NCBI GenBank assembly: GCA_036898135.1
Contig: CM072525.1
Span: 55,690,367-55,754,366 of the forward strand
DNA from: Oncomelania hupensis
Lineage: Eukaryota > Mollusca > Gastropoda > Littorinimorpha > Pomatiopsidae
Direction: 5' to 3'
DNA: 64,000 nucleotides
The notes under the pieces: generated by a model
What the model saw: only the letters and a program-made list of their open reading frames with translations
Told to the model about the DNA's origin: nothing
Databases searched by the model: none
Made by a program: the position numbers and the translations under genes
Shown: one piece after another, positions 43,737 to 56,246 of the stretch
Layout of the letters: the number at the start of each line of letters is the position of its first letter
How positions within the stretch are numbered: position 1 is the stretch's first letter

Positions 43737-44783
43737 ACCAATCTTTATTACCCGCAATGAAGAATTCATACAGCACATTGCATGTCATTAAATAAGAAAA
43801 TAGCAAAAGAAAAACCTTTAAAACAAATACAATAATACCTACACAGACTATATAACCAGTATTACAAATACAGTTTTCCAACAATTGTACATACATTTCA
43901 ACTTTACTCTTAACATGCACAAACACACACAGAGACACACTAACACGCGCACACACACACACCCATACACACACACACACTCTACCAGTTCTCTCTCGAT
44001 TACTACTAACTCACATACACATGACGTGGTCAGCTCATCGGCTTCGCGTCCGGGGAAAAACTAGCATTGTACGGAGACAACACTTTACACAGACAGCTTG
44101 AGAGACAGTTTGTAAGAGCTTTTATTTGCAAACCCACAACTCTTTCATGTTGCTTTTCTAACTATTAGTTTATTGGAAAACATACATCAAAATATCAAAA
44201 TCTTCATCCTACCTTTGTAGTACAATTCCATCACCTAATGCGGAGGCAGAGAACAAGGAAAACTGAGAGCGGTGGCGAGCTCCCTTCACTCGTGCACCAT
44301 CTCATATATATAAAATGGATATCCAGTCTCAACATTACGCCTCCCAACTTGATAATGATTGGTCAACTGTGCAAGTATGAATATTTATAACAATATCTAT
44401 ATGGGCATGCGTTCTTTCTCTTATTAATATTAATTTCAAGGAACTTTCCCAAACCGTCTCACTATTTCCTATCCTCCTTACACCATTCTGTGGAGTTTCA
44501 TTCACCATCTAACTGGCTACACGATGCTCCACGTCTTTCCTCTAACTTTGATTAAAGATTACTTTCCCACACTAATACATCGCCTCACTACCTATCTCAT
44601 CACTTTCAAACACACACCTACCCTAAAAACTACTATTTCTAAATTACTAATATTGCATCTTTACTTGTGATCACTTTCACATCTCTTCATATTTATCAAT
44701 GTATTACACAAATAACTCCATATTGCTAAACAATCAAACCTCTCAATGTCTTCATTTATATTCATGCTTGCCAAAATTCCTTT
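43734..44783. other. non-coding stretch downstream of the S1-like gene
   Basis: (CA)n at about 43919-43980. AT-rich otherwise; no gene seen. The right end is the target site of the LTR element. Confidence 0.5.
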
Positions 44784-45411
44784 ATAACTGTGACGCGGGG
44801 TTTTTATTGTTGCTGGGCTCTGCACAATGGACTGCTATTACCCACTCGTCTTAGTCTATGGGGATAGCTAGTTATCTCCCTGTGATAATAATACATTTAT
44901 TTGTTTAGCTTGGTCTGTAGTGATTTGGCCTGTTGGCGGTGCGCTCTCCCCGGGGAGGGCTTCTTTTCTGTACCTCTTTCCCGTTAGGCTTTAGGTCTAG
45001 CTCGCCTGAAGCTCTTGGCTTCTCCGTGGGCGGCCACGTACCTATCTGCGACCTTGACCAGATCCTCCAAACTTTCCGCGCCCTGCTCTACTGAGAATGT
45101 TTTCAGCTCGGGGGTCATGGTTTCCCGTAGCTGTTCCCATACTAATAGTTCGATCAGTCCATCATATGTCTTAGCAGTGGCTGACTAGCTAACCCACTTA
45201 TCTAGCATTTTGGACAAACGATCCGCGAACTGCTCATAGCTCTCTTTTTTCATTCTCCGATTGGTGCGGAATTTTTGCCGGTAGCATTCTCCTGTGAGTT
45301 CGAATCCCGTTAGGATTGCCTCTTTTACTTTGTGATAGTCAGTCACTCTGTCAGTCGGTAGCTTACTGTAGATGTCATATGCCTTTCCTCTAAGCCCTTG
45401 ACTAAGCTTAA

Positions 45412-45657
45412 AGTGTAGCTGTTGGGTAGTGATGACTCACGGGTAATTCCGGAGATTACCGGAAACTTTTCGCTTTTCCCCGCTCGACGTAAGTGACGTC
45501 ACAAAAAGGACCAATCTCTCAGTTTGTGTTGAGCTCAAGCCTAATTCAGTAATTGTAACTTGTATTTTTCTTCATCCACATTTATTTAGTCATAATAAAT
45601 GTCTTCAAATTTTATTACTATTATTTGTATGATGCTAATCATGTTTCATTTGCATGA

Positions 45658-45724
<67 letters not shown>

Positions 45725-47108
45725 TTATTGTTTTGGTGATGTGCATTTCAAGTTTAATATTTTTCGATAGATCTGTTAAATTGAACATGGTCAGTACAAT
45801 AGGACACGATATGCCTAATGGATTTAACAAAGATAAGCAGAGGAAAAACTGTATTTCCACTAAATGCAGAATAATGTTTCGATATTATTATTATGCACTT
45901 GTACAGTACAAACAGAAAACTAAGACTGAAATGTGAATACCAATTCTCTGCACTTAAAATTTGGTTTAGGTCTACAATACAGTCCTACGTAAAAAGTATT
46001 TTTTTTTTAAGTTACAGTAATTTACTCAATAGTGCTACTATTAGTAAGCTTAGTACTGCCGTAGGCCTGATTGAAGTAATTGTGGAAACTGCTGGCCCTG
46101 CTAATGCTATCTGATGAGTGATCTCTGATTTACCCTATCTCCACCACCCAAACCTCCCGCACACAATTTTCACTCTTGTGTTGTTTGTTTGTATGTAGAT
46201 TATAGTCACACGACACTTTCACATATAGGTGACTACTGGACCGATTTATACTGACACCAGCGGGCCAGTTGTTGGTCAAGGGGAAAATAATAGGATCACA
46301 TGTTGATCTAAACTATTTAGAGTGTGATGCTATCATTAACCTCTCTCGCAAGGTTTAGCTTCGTAAGAAGAATGGAACTTCTCTTTCTCTTTCTTGTTGT
46401 TGTGGCATCACTGCTAGGGTGAGAGTCGACTGAGGCCTACTCGGTACCGATAGTAGGCCTTCTGCCGGCTTGATAGTCGGTATATGGATCCAGGTTTGAG
46501 AAGGAGCATTTTCGCGAATTTCATTCGAAATTCAAGAAGATTGGTAAAATTGTCTTCTTTTAAGTGTGAGGAGCACACAACAGTGTGTGCATTTCCCTTG
46601 GAGAAATCTTTCCGCGTACTAACACAAAACAGTTCCAAGGTGGCCATAACGAAGTATCTTTCGGGTAACAATGCAGCGATGTTTCTTGGCATAATCTATT
46701 TATGCATCCACCAACAACACACATTTGAGCTGGCTTTTTTTTTTAATGTTGCATATGCTATCCTTTACAAATTAACTATAATAATAAATAAAATCGACAT
46801 TTAAATTTTAATAAGTAAATACGCTAAATTGCACTGCGCCAAATCTCAAACCAACATAATACACTAGACACTACCAACCAAACCGGTCACTTCTGTGACG
46901 TCACTTTCCGAAACTTGCCGAAGAATTTTTTTTTTTGGAAGTCGATTTTTTGGGAGTATATATCAAACAATATACGCAACGGCAAAATAATCTAAGCACA
47001 TTTTCGAACTCCTCGTAGTTTGTTTAGTTAGTATAGTACATTATAAGTCACTAAATAGTCCTATTTCGTGATTTGACGAAATGTAGGTCAGCACCCAACA
47101 GCTACACT
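45412..47108. mobile_element. Kolobok-like TTAA transposon relic
   Basis: A 1697-bp insertion with 16-bp perfect terminal inverted repeats (AGTGTAGCTGTTGGGT) flanked by TTAA on both sides (45408-45411 and 47109-47112); removing insert and one TTAA restores the gag frame. A second inverted pair, AAGTGACGTCACA, lies about 75 bp from the left end and about 200 bp from the right end. It contains an (AAT)n run (45659-45722) and a broken THAP domain. TTAA duplication plus THAP points to the Kolobok superfamily; piggyBac is the alternative but does not carry THAP. Confidence 0.8.
46414..46735 (-). pseudogene. THAP zinc-finger domain, frameshifted
   Basis: Minus strand, two frames. The first (from about 46735) reads MCVVGGCINR and LHCYPKDTSLW, the C-x4-C start and the hxFPKDxxLxxxW segment of THAP domains. 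About 36 codons in, the match shifts frame to VVCSSHLKEDNF (the C-x2-H) and LKPGSI (the AVPxIF-like end). One or two indels near 46610-46640 separate them. It probably derives from a transposase N terminus; no catalytic region is seen. Confidence 0.7.
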
Positions 47109-48062
47109 TTAAAAGACCAATGGGTGGGATCTAGTTTATACTCTGTTGCTAGACACTCGAACCTAGTTAGATAGAGATCTAGACCTTCTTCTCTTTCGTT
47201 AAATGTCCCCAGTGGAAATGACATCCCTAGTATGGGGCTGGATGCTACATCTAGTTGATCTGAGTGGGGAGGGGTTAAGGAAGAACTTGAGGTTCCAGAT
47301 CCTAGTCTTCTCAGTTCCAACTCATGCTGTATGTCTTGTTCTTTTTCTACCCGCTCATATTCCCATCTTCTAACTTCTGCTTCTCTCTCTGCTGCTACCT
47401 TCTTCTGTTCTCTCTCTGCCTCTAATTCTGCTCTCTTCTGTTCTCTCTCTGCCTCTAATTCTGCTCTCTTCTGTTCTGCTTCTAATTCTTGTTTCTTCTG
47501 GTCTGCTTCTAATTTCTTCATTTCTCTCTCTGCTTCTAATTCTGCTTTCCTCTGTTCTGCTTCTATTTTCTTCTGTTCTCTCTCTGCTGCCCTCTCTGCC
47601 TTAGCCTCCTGCTTCTCTACTTCTTCATTGATATACGCAATTAACTCTGGTCCAGCTAAGTGCAATGCTTCTCCTAATTCCTTGAAGCGCAATCTCAAGG
47701 CTACTGGGTCTGACATTGTCAAAAGTGTCTATGACCAACCTCTGAATCACGTAGAATACAAAAACGCTAGCACTATTGCAAGTCAAATATACAATGCAAA
47801 GACAATCAAATTCGTAATCAATAATAGAATAAAACAAGAGTCAAATGACATACAACAGTTACTTAAGCAAAACCTGCAAAAAAACAATGCAACATACAGG
47901 CACAAAAAGAATTGAAGCAAAAAAGTTTTTAAATAAAGGAATAGTGCACCAAAACTGTCTACTTGTCTTACAACTAGTCTAAGTTATTCTACTTCTACTA
48001 ATCCTGTTATCCTATTCCATTGTATCTAGATCCGGTTATACCATGTTCCTATTATACACAGA

Positions 48063-48080
48063 TCCTGACTAGGATCGCCA
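48063..48080 (-). promoter_or_regulatory. primer-binding site of the family-B element
   Basis: On the minus strand TGGCGATCCTAGTCAGGA, starting seven bases after the LTR end. It begins TGG as a tRNA 3' CCA complement should. The tRNA is not identified. Confidence 0.6.
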
Positions 48081-48087
48081 ATTAAGC

Positions 48088-49603
48088 TGTGACGGGAGTT
48101 TTATTGTTGCTGGGCTCTGCCCAATGGACTGCTATTGCCCACTCATCTTAGTCTATGGGGATAGCTAGTTATCTCCCATTGATTTCACTTAATACATTTA
48201 TTTGTTTAGCTCGGTCTGTGTTTAGGCTGGGGTACAGAGATAGATAGAAAAATGGTAAAAGATCACTGTCACACTAGCTTTCACACGGCTATGAATCATA
48301 TGTAGTCCAGCCACTTGACAACAGTAAAAATCACACATTTATTTCTTCTACTCTATACATGAACTTCGAAGTACGAAACTAACTTAAAAGTTCAATTGTT
48401 TCTGAGAATGGTTCGCTCGCTGATAGGTCTAGGCAGCTACTTTCTCATCATATGGCACTGAATGATTTCTGACTTAATGGTCAGAGTTCTTGAAAAGTGG
48501 ACTACTGTGGTCCTTTGTTACAGTTTTAGTGCACTGTTTCTGGTGGCACTTAACTGTGTGGTTGAAGCGCTGCGTTGAGGTCGCTTCCGGGACAAGCTGT
48601 GTTGTCGTGGAATCTTCTCCTTGTGGTTCGATGGGTGGACTATCTTCGCGCAGTGCTTCGATGCCACGGCAGCCACCTTCAGCGACGACTTGTTTTTGTT
48701 GTTTGCCTAGTTGGGCTCACGATAGAATGCCTGCTCGTCTGTAACATACGAGACGAAATTCTGCACAACCCTGTATAATAGGTCTGTGCAGAGCGTCTCA
48801 CTGAAAGCCAAAGTAGCCCTCAGTGATAGCTCCACATCTCTATATATAAGTGACGAACATTCTGCTAAGTCCGTGGTCCACTGGAATCTCCACTTTAATT
48901 TCCTATACATATATAAATATAAATCGTGACTAACTATACACATAGAGAAAGAATTAATATTATAAACATTCTCTGGTACAGCCACTGGTGTGCAGGCATA
49001 CATATAGGTTAAACAACTGTCAGTCCGTATGGTATACAACATGGCGTAGGCCGGTCGTGCTTGCCTCGTGGTCGGATTCTCCACGTGGTCACGCAAAGTC
49101 GGACTAACAATTGATTCTATGCATAGCAAATTTCAAACACATACTTCAACAATAATATAAATACATCACGATGAAACAAAAGTATGTTCATTTACCTTTT
49201 TGACAATGTCAGGCCGTGGCTACCTTGATTGAATTCGAATATTCAACAAGTACTGCTTCCCTGGTCTATCAATGGAGATGTTTCTGCTAGGACGTAGCTG
49301 TGTCCTCTAGGCAGTTTAAATGTAGACTGACTCCTCTATCTCTCACTTTGAATCAGCCAGAACTGGTTCTATATAACCTAGCTGTGTTCTCATTGGCTGG
49401 AAAAATCTGAGTGGATGTAAATTTCGAACCTCTATCGTAGGCTGCGATGATGTCACTAACTGTGCTTGCATCAAGCTACAACTGTGTTACGAATGATCAC
49501 TTCTGTCGTCTGCTATAGACTAACAGTAACCTTCTAAGTCTACACTGACTAACCAAGGCAAAAGATGAAGGGATGTGCTGTGTAAACTGGGCCTTTTGTT
49601 ACA
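48088..49603 (-). repeat. 5' LTR of the family-B element
   Basis: 1516 bp, TGTAAC to GTCACA on the minus strand. It matches the solo LTR at 27778-28834, with about 460 extra bp at 48741-49198 that the solo LTR lacks. AATAAAACTCCC lies close to the LTR end on the sense strand. Confidence 0.85.
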
Positions 49604-49799
49604 ATAACCCACTCCCATAATCAAGGACAATATTTCATGTTTTACTTATTTCCTGTTTCTTGTTTTAATTTCACAAAACCCAAAACAATTTCTGACATTT
49701 CCACCACCGCTTTTAATGATCTATCTCAACAATTCATTTATCTTCCGCCTCCTTATGGTTTGGATAAGCTCGGCGTTAATTATGTTTTCGTTTTTATAA

Positions 49800-51890
49800 C
49801 GATTCAACGATTCAACGAAGTTTATTGGCCAAATTGACATAAAACATGCACATGGAATATGTTGCGATGTGGCAGTAACATTCATAAAACATACATGCAA
49901 ACACACGTTTACCAGCTAATAAAATACCGATCAAGCGTGCACACATACACACGCAAACAACAAATAGTAAAAATAAACAAGTAGGTGCCAGTGGATTATT
50001 ACGTGACGTCAGTTACAGCATTATGAATTTGACATTATTAGGAATTTAAAGCGAGAGCAGCCTCTGGAAAAAAAGAATATCTAATTGTTCTGGTTTTGAG
50101 GGCTCTGAAGCGCCTGCCGGACGGGAGGAGCTCGAACAGATGGCCGGCTGGGTGTGAGGGGTCAGCTGTGATGTTTCTAGCTCTACGGACCAAGCGCGTG
50201 TTGTAGATCGAGGCGACAGATGGAAGTTCGCACCCGATAACTCTGGACGCGTGTTTCACGATGCGCTCAAGTTGCACTTTCTCCTCATCACCAAACCAGG
50301 TAGTGATGTCAAAGCAGAGGATGCTTTCGATCACTGCGCGATCAAGAAGTGCAGGCGCTGTTGGCACTTTTTGATGATGGGGGTGGTGTTGTTTCCCCAT
50401 GACAAGTCGTTCGAAATGACTGTGCCTAAAAATTTGAACTCTTCGACTTGTTCAACACTTTCACCGTTGATCACAAGTGGAGAAAGTGGATCTTTAATTC
50501 TCCGAAAATCGACAATCATTTCTTTTGTTTTTGAAACGTTGAGCTCGAAGTTGTTCTCTGAGCACTAGTCAACCAACCGTTCGACCTCATCCCGATAGGC
50601 GGTCTCGTCGTCTTTGCTAATCAGGCCCTCAATGGTGGTTTCATCAGAAAATTTAATGACATGAACGGATGGAACATGTGACACACATTCATTTGTGAAC
50701 AATGTAAAGAGAAGAGGGGAAAGGACACAACCCTGAGGTGCTCCAGTGTTCAAAATCCTGGAGTCAGACAACATCTTGCCCACCCTGACGACCTGGGGGC
50801 GATCCAGCAAAAAGTCTAAAAGCCAATGGCACACAGAAGGATGGACATTTAAGGTTAAAGGTTTATCAAACAGCTTGTGGGGTATGATGGTATTAAAAGC
50901 GGAACTAAAATCCACAAAGAGCAGTCTAGCGTACGTACGCGCCTGCTCCAGATGCTGCAGTACGTGGTGAATGTCCAGAGCGACCGCGTCCTCCACTGAC
51001 CTGTTTGTTCTATAGGCGAATTGGGGTGGATCACGTAGGTGACCCGTGCATGCCTTCAGGTAGGTGAGGACGAGTCGCTCAAAGACCTTCATCACAACTG
51101 AGGTCAAGGCCACAGGCCTGTATTCATTCAGTTGGGACACCTTGGGCTTCTTGGGGATGGGTACAACAACTGAGGACTTGAAACATCGGGGGACAGTATG
51201 TTGTTGAAGGGAAGTGTTAAAAATGTCTGTAAAGACGGGGGCCAGCTGGTCAGCCCAAGTGCGCAGGGCAGAGGTGGAGACTCTATCTGGACCTGGCGCC
51301 TTCCTCGTGTTCTGCTTCTGGAACAGGCGCCTCACCTCAGTTTCCTGAATGGTGAAAGGCGGGATTAGAAGCGAGGGGTCGACAGGCAGAAGGGGGGGGG
51401 GGGGCGGAAGCCGGGGGTGGGATTCTTATCATCAAACCTGCAGTAGAACTCATTAAGTTCATCCGGCAGGCTAGGGTCAACATCACTGGACATAGAGGGC
51501 TTAGATTTATAGTGCGTGACGCGCTAAAATGCTCTGCCAGACATCGCGCGTGTTATTGGAGGCAAACTGTTCTTCCAACGTATTCCTGTACTCCGCTTTC
51601 GCTCTACAGATCTCGCGGCGCACGTCTGACTTGGCTTTTTTTGTAGGCATTTACATCCCCTGACTTAAATGCATCATTCTTAGCATTCAGCTTATTCCTT
51701 ACAGATTTATTGAACCAGGGAACCATTGCCATACACACGCAGAGTTTATTGGGCACCTCACAGAAACTGATATAAGATGTCACAGTATCAGTGTACTCAC
51801 CAATGCTAGAGCATGCACCCTTGAAAACGTCCCAGTCTGTACATTCCAGACACCCCTGTAGTGTCTCCACTGCATCGTGTGACCACTTTT
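49800..51890 (-). mobile_element. Rex1-like LINE, 5' truncated
   Basis: Minus-strand LINE. Reading leftwards: linker (GCLECTDWDVFKGACSS), RT from about 51335 (ARKAPGPDRVS-type start, LNEYRPVALTSVVMK, LLFVDFSSAFNTI, GAPQGCVLSPLLFTLF), catalytic box FSDE instead of FADD, thumb FKFLGTVISNDLSW, and C terminus HLFELLPSGRRFR then a stop near 50041. Stops and frameshifts occur at about 50565 and 50330. The 3' end carries CGATTCAA repeats near 49800. The Rex1/CR1-group placement rests on motif style. Confidence 0.85.
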
Positions 51891-52766
<876 letters not shown>

Positions 52767-53093
52767 CCTTTAATAGGATAATAGCATTAGGTCCTTTGGA
52801 CCTGTCTTACAGCTAGTCCTTAATAAACAATGCAAAACAAACAAAATAATTAACATAAAAGAATTTGAAACAAACATATTCCTTAACTACGGTAACAAAT
52901 CAATAAGCAAATTAATGCATTTTAATACACATACTCTTACCCTTATTCCCCTCCCCATCCATCTCCTCCTCTCTCCGCACACACAAGCACAACCACACAC
53001 GCACACGCACACACATGTAAATTCACATCTTCTTAGTAACTTAAATTGTGGCAGGGTAGGTAAGAACAAAGAGGTATACAATCATCTTAAATA

Positions 53094-55887
53094 TTAAGAG
53101 CAAAGGGAGCTTAAATATTTATGGAGCCTTGTTTTAAAAGATGGTAATGATTTACTTTTCTTGACCTCTTCTGGTAGAGGATTCCACACGCTTGGACCAG
53201 AATAGGACAGAGATGTTTTAAATATGTCTAAGCGTGGTCTTGGAAATGTTAAATTATGTCGTGAAGATGAATAACGAGATGATGACTTGCTAAAAAGTGC
53301 TTTCAAATAAGCAGGAGCTCTATTGTTAATTATTTTATACATTAAAACGGCTTTATTGTAATTTAGATGTTTGTTAAGGGGAAGCATGCCAGCTATTTTT
53401 AATTTTGAATCAGTTGTGATGGAAGCGTTGGGGATAACTAATTTTGCAGCTCTGCGGTGAATAGAATTAATTTTTTTGAACAAGGCTTCACTGCAGCCGT
53501 CCCATATTGTTGATGCATAATCAATGTGAGGTTTGATATGAGCATTATAAAAAAGTTTTTTAGCATCTGCAGTTATGATAGATTGAAGCTTAGACAACAT
53601 AAATAATTTTGTTGAGAGAGTTTTACAAAGATGTTCAATTTGTGAATGCCAACTGAGTTTGTTATCTATGATTACGCCTAAAAGTTTATGACTTTCAACC
53701 TGTTTGATATTTTTTCCATTCACTACTAAATCAAGAGAAAGCGGAGCCCGCTGATGCTTTTGTCTAGTTGTTATTAACATAGCTTTTGATTTAGCTGGAT
53801 TCAGTGACATATGGTTTAAACTGCACCAGTCAGTAACACTGTTAAGGGCACATTGAAGAGATTGCTGAATTTCAGCTATGTTACTGCCTTGAGTTTGTAA
53901 TGTTGAATCGTCGGCTAACATATGACACTCAACAGAATTATCTGCGAGATGTAAAGGTAAGTCGTTAATATAAACACAAAATAAAACAGGACCTAAAACA
54001 GATCCTTGAGGAACCCCATGCTTGATTTGGCCTACAGAGGAATTTTTACCATGGACATGTACGAACTGCGTTCGTTGACTAAGATATGAATGAAAAAAAT
54101 CCAAGGAAACAGAGCCATTGAGATACAGTTCAAGCTTTTGGAGCAGTATGTAGTGATTAACGAGATCAAACGCTTTGGAAAGATCTAGAAAAACAGCTCC
54201 TGACAACGTAGAGTTATTCATAGCAGAAAGCCATTTGTTAGTTAAAAGAGCTAATGCAGTGGAGCAGTAAGGAATGAAAAAGATCAAGATCCTCTATATA
54301 TTTTGTAAGGTGAGTGTGAATGTGATGCTCTAGTATCTTTGAAAGTGTAGACAGCAGAGATATCGGACGATAGTTATTAAGATCAGAACTTACTTTTGAC
54401 TTAGGAAGGGGAATAACCTTAGCTTGTTTCCATGTGGTTGGAAATGTATTTTTAATAATGCATAAGTTGAAGATGTAAGAAATGGAATTCACAATATAAG
54501 GCAAAGAAAGTTTTAAGACTTTATTACTAATTTCATCAGGACCTGCCGACTTTGTATTTTTAAGTTTTAATATATATTTTACAACTTCATTTATGGTAAT
54601 GGGTGGTATTTTAAATGGTGAAGAGGTACTTGTTCTCTGCTTACAAAATGTAATGAGACAATCTGAACAAGTGTATTGTGAATGTTTTGAGCAATCCGAT
54701 TTCAGTACAGAAGTAGCGACTGAAAGAAAATGGTTATTGAAGGCATTAGCAGATAAATTGGATGGAATTTCATGATGATTTAAAGATGAGCCCTTAATAA
54801 AAGAATTTAGGGCATGCCATAGGTGAGAAATGTCACTGTTATTTTCTATTAGTTTATTAAAATAATTTCTTTTGGAATCGCGCACCATGTTTTTGATTTT
54901 ATTACGAGATTTTTTATACTCTTGAAACTGTTTAGCATGTTTAAGTTTGTCTCGCTGTGACATTGCTTCTATAATCTCCGGAGTCAGCCATGGTGGGAGC
55001 TTAGGATGTTTTACTCTTTTCTTTTTAATTGGTGCATGTCTGTTAAGTATAGATAATTAAATAGAATACCAACGTTCAAGTGCATCATTAGGGTCATTAG
55101 AAGTATAAACGTCATCAAATGATGCCTCAAAGAGGTCCATAAGAAAGGCTCCACGATCAAAGTGTTTGAAGGACCTGTATGTTATATGAGTGTGACCTTT
55201 AGTGTTTGATTTGGGTAGTTTAGAAAACTTTGTACAATATATGGGGGAATGATCACTTATGCCCAAAGCAGAAATGGAAGCATGATCAATTGTTGCGGGT
55301 TCAGTGGTGTATATATGATCAATTAAAGAAGATGTTGATGAGGTTACCCTAGTAGGTGAAGTTATCAACTGATTAAGACCCAGAGAAGATGTTAGGCAGT
55401 CCCATCTATTTTGTGGTCTCAGAAGATCAATGTTAAAATCACCAAGAATGAGAACATCAGCATTAGGCTTATAATTGTATATTTGGTCCACCATGTCTGA
55501 AAAATAGTCAAACCAATCAGCAGTACTAGCTGGGTTCCTGTATAGGAAGCAGACAAAAACAGGTGAGGCTGTGGCTGAATATTTGAATTCAAGCCAAATG
55601 CATTCAACATTGGCGTGCTCAAAGTCTTGCCTTCTTATGGTGAAAGGATAAATAGAGGTGTGAATGTAAACAGCAACACCAGTTTCACCATACATTTGGG
55701 CATCACGTCTTATAATGATATAATCTGGAATATTTATGAAAGAGTCACATATATGAGAGCTTAGCCGCGACTCCGTAATACCATAGAGATGAAACTTCGG
55801 ATCGGAAGACTGCAAAAACACTGACAGGTCTGGCACTTTAGTGTTCAGGCTGGCAATGTTGAGGTGACCGATCTTCAATAGCGGCAT
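53094..55887 (-). pseudogene. CR1 ORF2: endonuclease and reverse transcriptase
   Basis: Starts at MPLLKIGHLNIASLNTK. The APE-type endonuclease (residues 1-240) shows GHLNIASLN, GITESRL, LILGDFNIDL, TSSLIDHIYT and ISDHSPI, the expected catalytic series. An in-frame TAA at 55057-55059 follows ALERWYSI, and the frame then continues as a basic linker and RT fingers (LNNYRPISLLSTLSKILE). A frameshift near 54270 moves to the frame with LDLSKAFDLVNH, HGVPQGSVLGPVLFCVYIND, the catalytic LADD and LLGVIIDNKLSW. It ends SLPSFKTRLHKYL. Apart from these two lesions the protein is complete. Confidence 0.9.
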
Positions 55888-56246
55888 AGTTCAGTCTTCA
55901 TATTGCTCATCAATTTACTATCGGAATAAGTCACACTGATATTATTCCACTTGCGGCACAGAAGTTTGCTGTTCTGCACACAGCATATACAAAAGTTGGG
56001 TTTAAAAGTCTTAGTGCTTCTGGCACCAATACTGCAGTCTTTTATGTACAAAAAAAATCCACAATAAATAATCAACATATAGAATATTGCAAAGTCAGAC
56101 AAATGTACGTGCAGCAAACTTATAAAACAATTGCTCAATATACCAGCAAGACGAGAACCCTTCACCCTCTCTCATCCTTCATATTTTCCCTTCTCCCCCT
56201 TTCCCTACACTCCCCACCCTTCCCCCTGGTAACACTTCAGTATCAA

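Larger units (their letters stand above)
44980..47722 (-). pseudogene. gag of the family-B element, interrupted
   Basis: The start codon is at 47722. Residues 1-150 include a matrix-like start (FKELGEALHLAGPELIAYI) and a long charged coiled coil of EAEREQKRAEL-type repeats. The capsid part begins before the break (LDLYLTRFECLATEYKLDP) and resumes after it as LSQGLRGKAYDIYSKLP, GECYRQKFRTNRR and YEQFADRLSKMLDKW, with a stop shortly after. The overall plan matches residues 1-330 of the intact protein at 17283, so this is also a Gmr1-type gag. The insertion at 45412-47108 and internal stops make it inactive. Confidence 0.85.
44789..49603 (-). mobile_element. deleted family-B LTR retrotransposon
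   Basis: Flanked by perfect ATAAC duplications (44784-44788 and 49604-49608). On the minus strand: 5' LTR (49603-48088), primer-binding site (48080-48063), leader, gag (47722 leftwards to about 44980), then only about 137 bp of the 3' LTR (44789-44925). Protease, integrase, RT and most of the 3' LTR are gone, yet both outer ends and the duplication are intact. A TTAA-type DNA transposon sits in gag (45412-47108) and an unknown 460-bp insert in the 5' LTR. Confidence 0.88.

Noticed and set aside
48707..49129. A 140-codon minus ORF as a gene.
   Set aside because: It spans the border of the LTR and the 460-bp insert and has no recognisable motif.
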